Below, one piece after another: positions 29,924-42,706 of a stretch of 64,000 nt of DNA. Source of the DNA: Arbacia lixula (lineage: Eukaryota > Echinodermata > Echinoidea > Arbacioida > Arbaciidae). The translations under genes and the position numbers were made by a program. Below the pieces are notes generated by a model. That model did no database searches and was not told the origin of the DNA. It saw nothing but the letters and a program-made list of their open reading frames with translations. How positions within the stretch are numbered: position 1 is the first letter of the stretch; every line of letters starts with the position of its first letter. Location: NCBI GenBank assembly GCA_963669155.1, contig OZ022594.1, positions 18,953,274 through 19,017,273 on the forward strand, written 5' to 3'.

Positions 29924-31837
29924 ATTCTGACAGTGATTTGTGTGAGTAGGGTTATATCATGATATATTGTCAAAAGCTTGCTTTGAATCGCGTTGATCTC
30001 CTTAAACAATTTGTTGCCTGGTGCCGTGACACATTCTGATACCCCTCACATTCTTGGTTATGATATTACTCCAGAAGTACCAAAGACATTGTATTTTAAT
30101 TGCTGTAAAGGTCAATAAATCATTATGAGCTCACAATTATCTCAAAGTCTATGGGATGTGGATTAGGCCTACCTTAGTAATATAATGCACTACCAGGTTT
30201 CGGTCACAAGTATTTAGATTACATAATACAATCGGGGCAGGATTTATTAGACAGTTAGGTCAAGTCTGGTTGAACGTTATTAAGAGATGAAAATGAGAGG
30301 CACTGATAAACGGAATATCACATACCACCGTCCAAAGTGATAAGGTTTACATAGGATTCGTCACCTTATGCACCGGGGTACCGTCGTAACCATGGTAACC
30401 CGGGTACCGTATTGTGTAGCGCCTCTATTGTCCATTATCAGACAGTTCTGCAATGTCACTCAATAGAGGATTGTGTTTCGTTTTGTATGCAAGATGTATG
30501 CTGTCAGTTAACACACTTGATAACTCATTCTTTATTCATGCAAGAACACTTACGAAAGAAACTGACACGTGGATACTGAACAAAAATTAATTTCCAATCT
30601 CATTCAAAGTCACAACACCAGTACTTACAATACATGTACAATTATATTACACAGTTGAGATTGCAACAGAGCATGTAAATAAGAAGAAAACGATATTTGC
30701 ATGCAGTAATTTTTGCATCATCGTATATGAGGAAACAGTTTTGTGCATAAAAAATGCTAAAAATTATTTTTTTTTATATATTTGTTGGTAGCCCAGGGTA
30801 CAGCGATGAAAAAAATCAATAATATGGCGAATTTTCAGGGTACCGAATATTGCATCATATATATATTATATACATAAGGCCATAAAATATCATATTATAT
30901 CCCGAGTCTTGGTAAGATGATGAAGATGACTTCTGGACTGATGAAGATCAAGTTGCCTGAATTATTTCGTGTAAAACTTGAAAAAAAAATTGTAAGCCGT
31001 GGAAACTGCTTTTTGTGTATAGGAAATATATTGCTATTTCTGTAAATGATTAATATGTAAATATTTACGCACTCTTAAAAAATGCCATATTACCACAGCA
31101 ATTGCATCAGTATTCATATTAACTCTCAAATGGGACATGCTGTACAAAATAAAATATGTATACGGAGGCAATAGTTAAAGGACATAATCATGCTAAATAC
31201 ATATTTATGTATATAAGGGCTATTCAGCATATAAGTGTGACGTCACATGATGGTGTGTATACAGCTGCGATCACGTGCAATGCAATCCTCATGATGAATT
31301 AAATTCTTCTAAAGTATTCCAATTCAGAACGACACATTAACAACAATTTGAGAACAATGCGACATAATTATTCTAAGGAAGTTAATTATGTTTGAAAATC
31401 AAAAGTACGGGCATTAATCTTCATTCGCAACTTGATTTGTCTGCAAGAACGTACTGAACACATATATCCACTTTGTTATGTTACTGTGAGTATAATGTAT
31501 AGACAATACAATACGCCTAGAGCATATCCCTTGAATATACACAGCAAACTTTAATACATTTTTATGATTAAATATTTGTAAGCAGACATAACCTCACTAT
31601 AATATCAAACTTTTCTTAATACGTTTTTATTCTCTTCTTATTCATATCAAAATGATTACTAGATTGCATTTTACTTTCATGAAATGATCATAACGGCGTT
31701 TAGACGATGAAACAATCCAACACAAAGTGGCCCTGAAATAATTGATGTGATCACAACTGCAGCTCATTTATATCATGTATATAGTGGAATTTCACATACA
31801 TACATGTACATGTATTGACTACTGTATGCTCGTTTAA

Positions 31838-32247
31838 AGACAGGGTGTCCCATTTGCAAAAGTCATGATGCTCTGCACGCATCAGCAGCATACCCCAGCG
31901 ATAACGAGTGTAACACGTCACAGTCATAGCTTCACGAACATTTTCAGGAAAAGAAATAAAGTTGTCTATCATGTCTATATTAACAAATGAATCATATTGC
32001 TCCCATTGAACGCATGCACTGTGGTACTGACCATAGTTTATAACAGTCTGAGGTCTCTACACTGTAGATTTCGGACGACCAGCCCAAAACCTTCTCAAAA
32101 TCTTGCGACGGCTGTTATTTTGCATAAAGTCAGTTTGCAGTTCCATTTTGGGAGGAAGTTCTGCTACAGTATCTTCTTCCATGTTCGTGTTTTTTTTTTT
32201 AATAAAATTTGATTTTGATTACCTGCAAAAGGGACACCCTGTTTTCA
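31838..32247. mobile_element. Inverted-terminal element, family G (ACAGGGTGTCC ends), copy 1
   Basis: Left terminus AGACAGGGTGTCCCATTTGC, right terminus GCAAAAGGGACACCCTGTTT, inverted complements about 410 bp apart. The interior carries a CCAGCCCAAAACCTTCTC-like block and a TTTTGGGAGGAAGTTC-like block shared with other copies. No transposase frame, so a non-autonomous element. Confidence 0.72.
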
Positions 32248-33106
32248 TAAAAAGGGATGTGATACATTTTGTAACCAGACACAGAGCTATGTCATTTATG
32301 AGGTATGTATAGAGCAGTACATGCAATTACGTTTTTAATAAAATATGCTATTATGATATACACATTTACTGAATTCATTTTCTGTTTTTGTTCATGTCTT
32401 ACATACGTAAGTAAGCCTGATGTGTTCTAAATCCCCATATTAGCAAAACCAAATTTGAATTAGAGCAAACTCCAATTTGGGGGGTTTGGTTTTGTTTTCA
32501 AGTGATCTGGTTTCATGAAATTGGATTTTGGAGAACCATAAGTGTGAATCTAGATAAGAACTTTCTTTGATTTTTGCACACTCATGTTCCTAAAAGTTTC
32601 AATTCATTAGTGAAAAGAATAATTGAAATACATGTACTCTTTAAACTCGTATAGTATCATGATTATGTGTGCATTGGAATGACTGATATGTGTGTTTTAG
32701 TGTGCGCACGCCATTGTGTTTGTGCGCGTGCGTGTTAGTGTGTGCGTAAGTGTGAGTACATGTGTGTTTACATGTGCACATGTCTCAACATACTGTACTG
32801 AAAAGCAGACCTAACAGGTCTTACGCAATTGGCATGAGAGCCATGCCACATGGGCCGTCTCACGCTCATACGTGGCGCAACCATTTTCACGCCTCCAATG
32901 TTTTAAAACAATTGTTCAAAGGGGTCCAGCTGAAGACTGAGCATTATCGTTATCATTTTTATATATTTTTATATATAAAATTTATTTTTATATGATGAAT
33001 GATCAAAACCCACCTACACCCAACAAAGGAAATTATAATTGGTATGGTGTCGAGAATTTGTCAATCTGACGGTCAATCGGATCGGGGTCGCCTTGGCAAC
33101 TAACCC

Positions 33107-33178
33107 GTCTCTGTGGTCTAGTGGTTAAGGCACCGGCGTTCAAAGCTGGGGGCCCGGGTTCGATTCCCGGCGGAGACA
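33107..33178 (+). tRNA. tRNA-like gene, canonical anticodon UCA
   Basis: 72 nt fold as a class I tRNA. The acceptor stem GTCTCTG pairs with CGGAGAC (one U-G), discriminator A. The D arm is GTCT/AGGC, the anticodon stem CCGGC/GCTGG with loop GTTCAAA, the variable loop four bases, and the T arm CCGGG-TTCGATT-CCCGG. A T run (ATTTTTT) follows at once as a Pol III terminator, and A and B boxes are present. With U33 at the second loop base the anticodon is UCA, which reads UGA. It lacks the long acceptor and variable arms of selenocysteine tRNA. It may be a suppressor-type gene or a diverged pseudogene. Confidence 0.75.
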
Positions 33179-33599
33179 TTTTTTCGGCATCACCAATTTT
33201 TCCAAAGGGTAGATAGCTCTGGGGAACCTTGATTTAAGCTACGCCTACCTTTGTTCTCTTCATTCATTTCTTTCACAAAATATTTAAATAAAAGAGTTGC
33301 CAAAGCTGTTGTATATGTATAATTTCTTACATTTAATTTATTTTTATATATATAATTTTATATATTCATTTGGCGCGTGTTTATCTTCTATTGATTGTGA
33401 TTGTATTATCTACTATGATCGTTGGTGTAGTTCTATAGTTCGAAATTGTATTTAGACGCTGTAGACACTTAGAGCACGGAGTCAATGGAACGGTCTACCA
33501 TAAAAACAATGCTCTTTCCTATGTACGTTTAAAAGGTATCGACCGTGGTATGCATTCATATGCTGTGCTGCAACGTTCACTTATTGGTGCGCTGCTTAC

Positions 33600-33845
33600 A
33601 TCAACCCATCACTGCAGTGCAAAAAGCCGTGATGAGCGCTAAATTCCGTATTGTCATCTCCGGTCTCTAGGCTGTAAGTTTTAGACGACCCGTCCAAAAC
33701 GTCCCCGAAACCTAGCAATCAATGATTCTCTTCAAAGTCAGCCTCCGGTTTTAGAATTGGGAGGGAAATTCATCATATTCTTTGATTTTCCGTGATTTTT
33801 TACAAAATTATATAATTTCACCTGCAAAATGGATACCCTGTCTTT
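33600..33845. mobile_element. Family G element, partial copy 2
   Basis: Contains GACGACCCGTCCAAAACG, AATTGGGAGGGAAATTC and ends CTGCAAAATGGATACCCTGTC, matching the right part of the element at 31838-32247. The left terminus was not found, so the copy is truncated or diverged. Confidence 0.55.
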
Positions 33846-34544
33846 TATATCTTATTACGAAAACTTAATACAAATAGTTTTCCATTTGATTGTTCGATGT
33901 CGAGAAAGATTTGTTCTTATATCCGGCCAAACACACGCAAGCATTAATCCATGGCCATTGCCAGCTTATCATACACGTACGGCGTGCGTGCACTACTGCG
34001 TCTAAAGCGTTAGCCGCCACAAGCATGATAGGCAAAGCGCGACCCGCCTGTCATGGCTGAGTTGTGCGGCAAATTCAAGAGGTGAAGTAAGCCTAAAGTA
34101 AGCACTTATTGGCAATCATACAAGTAATTTGTATACTACGTTGAGTAATGATACTTTTCTTGCAATCTGTCCTTGCCATGACCCGGTCTTTCGAAATTGA
34201 CCTCCTAAATGAGGCATATCTCATTTTGTCACGTATAGCGCATTGTCCAATCGACCCCGCTCGCATTCTGTCTTTGTAAAATGCAAATCCTGGTGCTCTA
34301 TTTAGAAAGATAATTCCTCTTTTCTGACTTCCCCTGTTTTCACTATTGGTACATTATGAATAAGCCTGTAGGGAGACGACTGTCTTGAAATGTATTTCTT
34401 AATCTTCCGTATAATTTTTCGCCTATTTGATACCCTACCTTATATTGATATTCAATTATGATGCTTGTTTGATAAACCCCTATCCATCGAGAACAAATTA
34501 AAGTTATGTACAGAATAAATATTTGTCACGCAACAAAATAGGAA

Positions 34545-34966
34545 GATATCAAATACAGACTGTTCATTTTGCAGGTCAAAATAATACAATTTTGTAAATA
34601 GAACTTCCCTCCCAATAATACAGCTTGCAACTGATCAGTATACATGGTAGACTTTGAGGAGGTTTTGGACTTGTTCGTCCAAAACCTATAGCCTAGAGAC
34701 CGGGGACCGCTGTGCGCTATGGCCCGCTCTACGGTGTATGCGTTCAATAGGAGCAATCATTGTTCGCATCGTGCGCTGAGAGGGACAAAACGATTATGGA
34801 TGTAGACTATGCTCGCTGCGGTTCAAACGTAAACAAGGATAGTTTTGCACATTTCCTGACAATGTTTGTGATGCTATGACTGTGAAATATTATACACGTT
34901 TTTTTTAGGGTATACTGCCGATTCCTACCGAGTTTCACGATATTTGCAAATGGGACACCCTGTCTT
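34545..34966. mobile_element. Family G element, copy 3 (inverted orientation)
   Basis: On the minus strand it shows the GTCCAAAACC and TTGGGAGGGAAGTTC blocks of copy 1, and its far end is GCAAATGGGACACCCTGTC. One terminus is clear and the other is diverged. Confidence 0.55.
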
Positions 34967-35113
34967 CAGAGTCTGAGAGGTTACACAAACTGGGAAAGTC
35001 TTGCTCTGAAAGTTGGGGTGACACAAGTATGTATGCCTTGAGAAAATGGGCAAGGTAACGGTTAATCAATGCAAGAACAAAAAAAGTCCAATGGAGGATA
35101 TAAATGAGGCATA

Positions 35114-35611
35114 ATGAAAGGACTGGTCCATTCTGAAGTTAAGTTGTTTTCAGTAAAAGCAGAAACATGATAGAAACATATTAGTAAAGGTTTCATGAAA
35201 ATCCGTCAAAGGATAAGAAAGTTATGAATTCTTGAGATATCAATTTTGAATCTTCACGTAGGAGGTTCTCTCCCACGTGGTATCTGGTGTATGATTCCAT
35301 CATTTGCTCTTTCTCTGTTTTTGACAACTGAATAAATATTTTTCACAGAGGTACATGTGTAAAAACGTGTTTCTAATTATGTTTCAAAAGCACAAGCAAA
35401 CGGATGCATATTCTTTTAAGAAAATGACATTTTCAATAATGATCCGACACAACACAAGGGAGAGAAACTCGACGTCACGAAATAAAAACTTTAAAAGATC
35501 ATAACTTTCTCATCATTTGACGGATTCTCATCAAACCCTCGCTCAAATGTTTCTTTCATATTTCTGTTTTTATCGAAATCAACTTAATTTCAGGGTAAAC
35601 TATCCCTTTAA
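35114..35611. mobile_element. Foldback MITE-like element, family F, copy 3
   Basis: Same arms as copies 1 and 2 (AAAATCCGTCAAAGGATAAG on the left; TTTGACGGATTCTCATC and GGGTAAACTATCCCTTTAA on the right). TTAA remains only at the right end. More diverged internally, with one CGACGTCACG block. Confidence 0.75.
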
Positions 35612-35879
35612 GAATCGTATTCGGGATCTTTCTGAAATCTATTGAACCCCTCGGTGAACCAGGCGTGTGAGCTTCTACCTCATTATCTAATTTTGTTTTG
35701 CTACATTCAATAGTACCATGTGACCTCCAGTATGGTATTTAATGAAAGTAGTCAGCACTGACTAAATAGTCAGTGCTGACAATTTCAGTGAAATCCTCGG
35801 CTTTGATTGGCTGAGAGGCCCTAGCGTCTGACTGTTACTATGGTAACTGTCGGACAAAAACAACTTGTCAGACGAAAAA

Positions 35880-36080
35880 TGTTGATGAAATGCCCCCAAG
35901 ATGTCCTCGGTAGATGATAAATTCCACAGGATTCCTCATCATCGTTTAAGACAGGGTGTTCCTTTCGCAGGTAAAAAAAATATATATAATTTGGTAAAAC
36001 ACAGGGGAAATGGAAGAATATACTGTAAAAGATAGAAATGGAAACTGACTTAGGCGAACAGTAGTGTCTTTGCATGTGTG
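35880..36080. mobile_element. Family G element, partial copy 4
   Basis: Contains the terminus AAGACAGGGTGTTCCTTTCG followed by A+T-rich DNA as in copy 2 reversed, and a GGAAACTGACTT block. Incomplete. Confidence 0.5.
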
Positions 36081-36931
36081 TGGTTATATTGTCATGATTT
36101 TAAATCATGTTAAATTTAATTAAATATGGTTAATAATGTTTTCCATTCAATGTTGTTTAATACTAATGTTTAGCAAAATGTCTTTGTATAACTACAGGGC
36201 TCTCTTGAAAAGCAGGCCTTTAGGCTCTGAATGAGACTACCCTGTAAATGTAAATAAAACTTGAATGAATAAAATAAATATATTTCCTGGCTCACTGCTC
36301 GTATCGCAAATACATGAACGTATATTCTTACCTATAGTAGTAAAATGTGTATTGAATTGATGAACTATCTTTTCTTAATCCCTTACATGTATTTTACCAG
36401 TTTGATAATCAATATAAAACACTCCCGTGCTTTTACGTTTCGGTAGTAACACACACCTCAAAGACGTCCACATATCAGTAGATTTGCCGTTACTGTTTTT
36501 CAATCACGCTGCTTATAAAACTAGCATTTTTAAAACTAGCTTTGTCTTTGTATTCAGCGGCTATTTCAAAGGGGGATATTTTTAAGGTGAAAAAACTTGT
36601 GTAAAATATTGGATATTGCTTATTTTTTTTATCAAAATAATTATGTCCAACGCTCTTGCACCGGAGACAAATATTTGTCAAAAGCGGGGCTATGCATAAC
36701 TATGCGATAAACTGTGAGCATGCTCCGTTGATTTGCATCGGACCATTGGATATATTAACGCATGCGTTTTTTGTAGAGCGCGTTTTATATCTCTTTCGCC
36801 GTGCTCTACGCAGGTTCAAACTAACGAGTTAGCTCTTCATAACTTAGAATTTTTCGGGTACTCAGCATTGAAGGTGTTGTCAGATCCTACTTTTCCAGAG
36901 GGTGAGTGGACTTTATATTGTCATTTTGTTG

Positions 36932-36953
36932 TGGGGGGGGGGGGGGGGGGGGT
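36932..36953. repeat. Poly-G run
   Basis: About 20 consecutive G. Similar runs occur near 3038, 38110 and 38670, and poly-C near 20575, 41777 and 55640. All are prone to sequencing length error. Confidence 0.85.
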
Positions 36954-37239
36954 GCGGAAATTAATTACGAGATACCATATTATATTCTTATGTGGAAAGT
37001 GTGTTATACCTGACTGCGGACAGATCTATTCAAAGTTAAGTCAATTACCTTAGTACAACGTTCTCTGCTTACCTAGTTCCTCCGGTGACCATACTCTTTG
37101 TGAATGTATGCTAAGAGGGGTCCCTTAGACCCCTAAACAAAAACAACACTAATACTGCATCAAGACTCACAAATGTCCTAAAAGTGAACACAACTCTGTA
37201 AGTTCTTAAAGCTGCTTGCGAGACTTAGTCCTTGATAGA

Positions 37240-37870
37240 CATGTTTGTTTCAAATATGTACTGTGGATGGATTAATGATTGCACATGTAAACTTTGACTT
37301 CAATTATTAATGAACTTCGTCTAGTGCTTGATGCAACGCGGATTCATATATTAACTCTGAGTGAAATCCACCTCGGTGCAGATAAACGTGATTCTAAGGT
37401 AACGTGTGATGGATACACAAATTGCATAAGGACGGAGACGGAGCGGAGGATGGGGTGGGGGGGGGGGGTTGCTGTTTAAGTCAAAGAAAGTATTGACTTT
37501 GCTCTACGGTTTCATTTAATTGAAGACGAATTACAAATGGTTATCATGAAATTGAAACGTGAAAAATATTCTTAGTACATGTAACTGTCAACTGGTATTG
37601 ACCAACAAATACTAATGTGCATGTGTTAAAAAGTTTGAAAATGCATAATGGAAACTTGAATATTTTGAGTATGAGTTCATAATAGTAAGCAATGGTAGGG
37701 GACATGAATCGTGTTATATTATCCCACAACAGAAACTGACAGAACAAACATATATGGTAAATCTATCTATCTATCTATCATCTATCTATTCATTTAGTTC
37801 TCCCACTAGATTTACTGCCAATACAGCGACAGATATCGATCAAATCTTAAGTAAATTGGATAAAAACAAT
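37240..37870 (+). pseudogene. Degenerate non-LTR retrotransposon (LINE) endonuclease fragment
   Basis: In successive frames: SIINELRLVLDATRIHILTL then SEIHLGADKRDS (37294 on); after a frameshift and a G-run IDFALRFHLIEDELQMVIMK then LKREKYS (about 37485-37575); later a GDMN remnant (about 37700); then FSSPTRFTANTATDIDQI (about 37790-37850). This order matches APE-type endonuclease domains of LINEs (L..L.ET.L, D.E...I, GD.N, S..T.ID.I). Frameshifts and stops make it dead. The LINE clade cannot be set. Confidence 0.65.
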
Positions 37871-38565
37871 CAGAGAGGCGAATGCGATGTGTGCTCACTC
37901 ATGCATGACTTTAAAAAAAAAAGATGTCAATTGTTTTCTCTCAAATGAAATTCATACAATACAGTTCACAAATACAATATAATACAATACAACACAATGC
38001 AGTTAACTCGACATACCAATCCGATTTTCACACAGAAGTTTAAAACAATCCTGCACAAAATTGTTACGTTGAACAACAACTAACAACTAACGTCTTTTTA
38101 ATTGGGAGGTGGGGGGGGGGGATTTACTTTATGTAGTTACGTTAAGTGTAGAAAGTTATATTCAATGTACTACAGTTTTAAAGAATGTCGACGTAAATAT
38201 AATCGTTATTCTATCACAGCACGCAATACATATATATATAAATGCTATATTAACCATTTATCTGCCAAGTCTGACTTATTCACCAGTGATACTTACAAAT
38301 TTCATAGGGTATTAGTTTATTTCTCACACGGATATCCTTTTTTGACATTGGGTTTCCCTTTAGCCTCGTCCTATTGTTAGCCTGAATCCACTATGTTCAC
38401 AATCGAAGTCGCTAGCCGATGGAGGTCTAATTGCTTATTTTCGAGGTCACCTCTGGCACAAGTGTTCTTTACCACATAGCTAGTCATCAGTCACTGTGTG
38501 TCCGCCTTGAGAACTTGGCACCGCAATTAGCTTCGCACTTAACAATGCCTGATAGCGTACTGTGA

Positions 38566-38784
38566 GGTGCATGGACACAACCCAGTCTGTTAACGACTAT
38601 GTCTGGTAACACAGACTATGCCCCAATCCCATACTCGCTCCTTCTCTGAGAGGGAGAGGGGAGGAGGGGGGGGGGGGGGGCAAAGGAGGTATGATATATG
38701 ATTAGGGCGTATGATGTAGGATGTATGATTAGTCTGTGTTACCAGAGATAGTTGTTGAGAGGCTGGGTTGTGTCCATAAGCACC
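38566..38784. repeat. Inverted repeat flanking a G-rich core
   Basis: Left arm GGTGCATGGACACAACCCAG through GGTAACACAGACT; right arm AGTCTGTGTTACC through TGGGTTGTGTCCATAAGCACC. Arms of about 55 bp around a core with a poly-G run and ATGATTAG repeats. Confidence 0.75.
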
Positions 38785-38883
38785 TTACGGCCTAGTACTT
38801 AGGCTACACACTTGATGGTTTGAATCCTTTAAAAAATAAACAGAAGTATTCAACATACGAATAATATTTTTTCTTATATTTTG

Positions 38884-38885
<2 letters not shown>

Positions 38886-38915
<30 letters not shown>
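38886..38915. repeat. (TA)n microsatellite
   Basis: TATATA run of about 30 bases. Confidence 0.9.
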
Positions 38916-38922
<7 letters not shown>

Positions 38923-41000
38923 CACAAGTTCTCAAGTCGACACGAGGACATAATATCGTCGGAAAAAAGGGCCATCATATTGAATAAAATTGTGTATTTT
39001 GAGATGCAGCTCAAACAACTGCTGAATTAAATTGAGGTTATCGCTTTCCACATATTTTACATAAAGGAACAAGACTACAAAAATAATATATTTGCACAAA
39101 TGAATACATATAGACAGTTAAAATCTACAGAAGTATAATGCATATAGCTGTTACGAATTACAAAGAATACTTATAGGCCTACAATTGAATTATAGAAGAA
39201 AAAAATAACTTGGGGAAAATATGTGTTGAGGCGAGAGGGCGGCGATAAACTATGTAATACATAAATATGTAGGTATATGTTGTACATCCAAAATACATGA
39301 TTTGATATATGTTTAATGAAACTGTTCAAATCTTATATATTTTGTAGAGATACGAGTTCAAATGTTGGAAACAGAAAATGAAGTGAGAGAGTGACAGGTG
39401 AAGGGCATATGAAAGAAAAAAAGAAACAATGGCTCTGCGTCACCAGGGACTGTAACACACACATTATTGTTTATAGATACACATATTCCGTTTTGACGTG
39501 TAGAACGGATGATTGTTACGTGACATACTTTGTATGGAGGACTATACGGTGACACCCCACCCACAATTACTTAAATGACTTCCAGAGGTATGAGACTATT
39601 TTGGTAGTTCAGTCAATTTTATTTAAGCACGTTGGCACATTGCAGCTATAGGCTGTTTTCAGGGGTCCATGCAAGTTGAAAACATTACACATTATATATG
39701 TTAACATATATATTACCCAAAAAAAATATTACGAAAATGCCTACACAAACCAAAATAGAACATTAAACCATGGGCAGACGAAAAAACTCTTGTATCTTTT
39801 CTTTCTTGGCGGAGGAGAGGAGAAATGACTTGTAGTGAGGAAATATGTTATGTATCTTTTTCCTTTTCTGTTACAATTTCTTATTTTACAATCTATTTCT
39901 GTCTTCATGGCATAGTTTCCGGTTTTTAAAAGCTTGAAATTTCTTCTTCCCATTTCTCTCTAAATCTTATTATGGTATATTTAAATGTGCACTTATCATA
40001 AAAATTTATCCTCAGATCTTTTTAATCATCCATATTAGTTTATTAAGGGTTTGTGAAGTGTCGGTGTCCTACCTGTAACCAAGACAACTATTTTCTTACA
40101 TTGAAATGTTATAATTCCCTTTCGTATGTTTTTCTTTGAAACATTAAAGTATATGTTTTTATTTCTTCTTACATATTTCCTATTTGTTGTATACATGCAT
40201 AAGTTATGTTTGATATTCCATATTATATTTCAGAAGATAACGTGATTATTCACTTACACTTACATCTTCATGGTGCAGATAGACAAAGAAACTATTTTGA
40301 GACTTTATCCCAAAGATGGTGCGTTCCTTAGGCAAAAGTAGAGTAATATACCCGAAGATAACATGCAGGACATCTCACAGAGCCTCACTAACTTGTTCAG
40401 GAAAATTGAAAAAAAATATCCTTGGTTACACCTGAAACACCACATTGCGTAATAACCATAGTCTCCGTTCTATAATACTCTTTTTAGATTGGGTTTTCTT
40501 AACCCCGTACTTTGGTTAGCCCCGTACCTCCCTTCGCCCCGAACTATATTTTGAGGCATTTTTTACACTGGCATTCTTAGGTCCTTACTATTTTATTAAA
40601 CCCGGGTAAGGAAATCCATGATGTTCACATTCGAAATCGTTAGCCCCGGACTTTCCCGATAGCTTGAGAATATCTATGAGTATACTTTACGTCTTGTACA
40701 TGTGCTTCTTACCAATCCGCATCAAGGTTATTCGCCCGTCGTGCATTTTCTGATTGGTCACTGCTGTGGTAGGGTCCATGGTCACTCCGTTCCCGCCTTG
40801 CGAGGTATTTTTTTTTGTTATTTGTTTCTTTTTACACTGGAGCTGTAAGCCCCGGACTTTATTGCTTGGCACTGCAATTCAATTGCGGGGTTAGCCGTGT
40901 TTTTGTGCAGGGTCAAATAATTCCGTACTATCAGTGGGGCTAGCCCATTTTGGTAAAAAAAACCAATGTGAACAGAAAATGTCCCAATCTGAGCCCCGTA

Positions 41001-41318
41001 CTATAGATGGGAAGTACTCGTTATTCCGAAGGTTCGTTATTCCCAACGCTACGCGACAAATGCTCGGATTCAATTTCAATTCAATTCAATACTTTATTCA
41101 CTTTAACAAACAAGAATAAACAACTTTCATGAACAATGAGTATAAGGCATCACCAGAAAGCCGATGGCTTGTGAGATTAACGTACCCTCTTTCGTTTTCG
41201 GACAAACGAGCATCGAGGTATAGGCAATTTACGTGTTTCGGAATTACGAACCTTCTGAATAACGAACCTTCGGAATAAACGAACCTTCGGAATATCGAAC
41301 TGTAACCTATAGATAGGG
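41001..41318. repeat. Inverted-repeat element with CGAACCTTCGGAATA units
   Basis: Left side has GTTATTCCGAAGGTTCGTTA; right side carries three tandem units of CGAACCTTCGGAATA in the opposite sense (41245-41300). Outer edges are CTATAGATGGG and CTATAGATAGGGG. The interior includes an A+T-rich AATTCAATTCAATACTTTATT block that looks like the 3' end of a retroelement, perhaps a nested insertion. Confidence 0.6.
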
Positions 41319-41449
41319 GCAAAGACCCCCTCCCCCCTATACCTATAGTACTGGGCTAAGGATATTGTTGCCAGTGTAAAAAGGGTATGACATGCAGAAT
41401 TGAACCGGTCTGTACATGGTCAGTGGTATGCCACTCGCCTCAGCCATTA

Positions 41450-41680
41450 CTGCCCTCCAGAGAGCCGTGATGTCCCGGCGGCCTCGTCTAACGCTCAATT
41501 CAAAATCTAGCGATCAAAATAATTCCCCTCAAAGTCAGTTTCAAGTATTCATAAAGTGAGGGAAGTTGTATACAATGAAACCTTTCATTTCCCTGTGTTA
41601 TACCCCTTTCTATTTATTTTGCACTTTTTACTTGCAAAGGGGGTACGCTTCCCTTGTTTTCATATTTATTTTCCAGCTAG
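41450..41680. mobile_element. Family G element, diverged fragment 5
   Basis: Shares CCCTCAAAGTCAGTTTC and AAGTGAGGGAAGTTG-like blocks and a GCAAAGGGGGTACGC end with family G. Strongly diverged. Confidence 0.4.
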
Positions 41681-42706
41681 TAGTTACGACCCTGACAAAT
41701 AATTGACAGTTTCCTCTAAGCTCCTTCTACACGTTATCTGAACTCGACGTATGAGTCCGTGGAGACAGACGTGCTCACCCCCCCCCCCCCCCCCTTCTTA
41801 CTAACGGTAGGTGATTTTGTCTTTTAGGATGTTCCAATGTCACTATTATCAGTCATGACTAGTCTTGATGTAAGCAGAAAATACCAAAGGGAAGAGCGAG
41901 GATTCAACGATCGTGTGCGTTGAATTCGTAAAGGAAGTTGAAATCATCCTCGTAAGACTACCGTTCATAAACAACCTGTGGGCTACCTTATCATAATCTT
42001 GGTATATGGCTTACTTTCAATCAAAATCAAAATTTCTTTAGTAGTGTCAGTCTTCAGGAAGTAGTTACGTTTAAAAAGATCGACGCACCTTACTCGACAA
42101 CATTACTGTCATTATTTACCCAACTACCTTGGAACTAGTGCATAGTCACACTCCAATGCTAAATATTTCATTCATGGTCTACTGTAGAGATTTCATTTTT
42201 AGATTTTAGAATTTAAAAATCTAATCGTGGTTGAGTAAAAGTCCAAACATATAAAGTCGAGGGGAATCGCATGCAATGACTGCAGGAAAATTTCCAATCA
42301 CTTTAGATATTGCAGTATATTCTAGCTGGTTAATTTTGAGTCATATGTCATCCAATGCATGCGCTCTATAAATAAACAAAAGCAATAAACCACGTAGCCA
42401 TGGCAGCACAAGTCGCGTTTTGTCACTGCTTTTAGTAATATTTTTTTTTTCACAAAATCTCTTTGTCACTGTTTATTAAAATATGAGAGCAAAATTCACA
42501 CGTTACACTTGCAGTGTCAAACAAATGAGATGAGTAACAAGAAGTTCAAGTATATGACATCGAAAATATGGAAGATAGAAAGGGGGGCATATCAGGAAGA
42601 GGTATGTATTGAGAAGACATTTTAGAGGAAAAACATCAAATGAAAAGGAATGGTAATAAAAGTTGCAAATATATGATAAACTTTTTCTCTTTTCCAGCAG
42701 CCATCA

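Larger units (their letters stand above)
27803..33106. other. HYR-P 3' flank and repeat-rich intergenic DNA
   Basis: Probable 3' UTR directly after 27802, then inverted-repeat elements (27996-28348, 28922-29008, 29051-29554, 31838-32247), a GA run (29891-29919) and A+T-rich anonymous DNA. No protein-coding exon was recognised. The longest frames are short and lack family resemblance. Confidence 0.5.
33846..42600. other. Gene-poor, repeat-rich interval
   Basis: 8.7 kb with no convincing protein exon. It holds family G and F elements, a LINE endonuclease relic (37240-37870), inverted repeats (38566-38784, 41001-41318), a TA microsatellite and homopolymer runs. Blocks near 38360-38560 and 40600-40900 are similar to each other, suggesting a further dispersed repeat. 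Confidence 0.5.

Noticed and set aside
36733-37053. 106-residue plus-strand frame with poly-Gly
   Set aside because: The glycine stretch is a poly-G run; the preceding part has no recognisable domain or splice partner.
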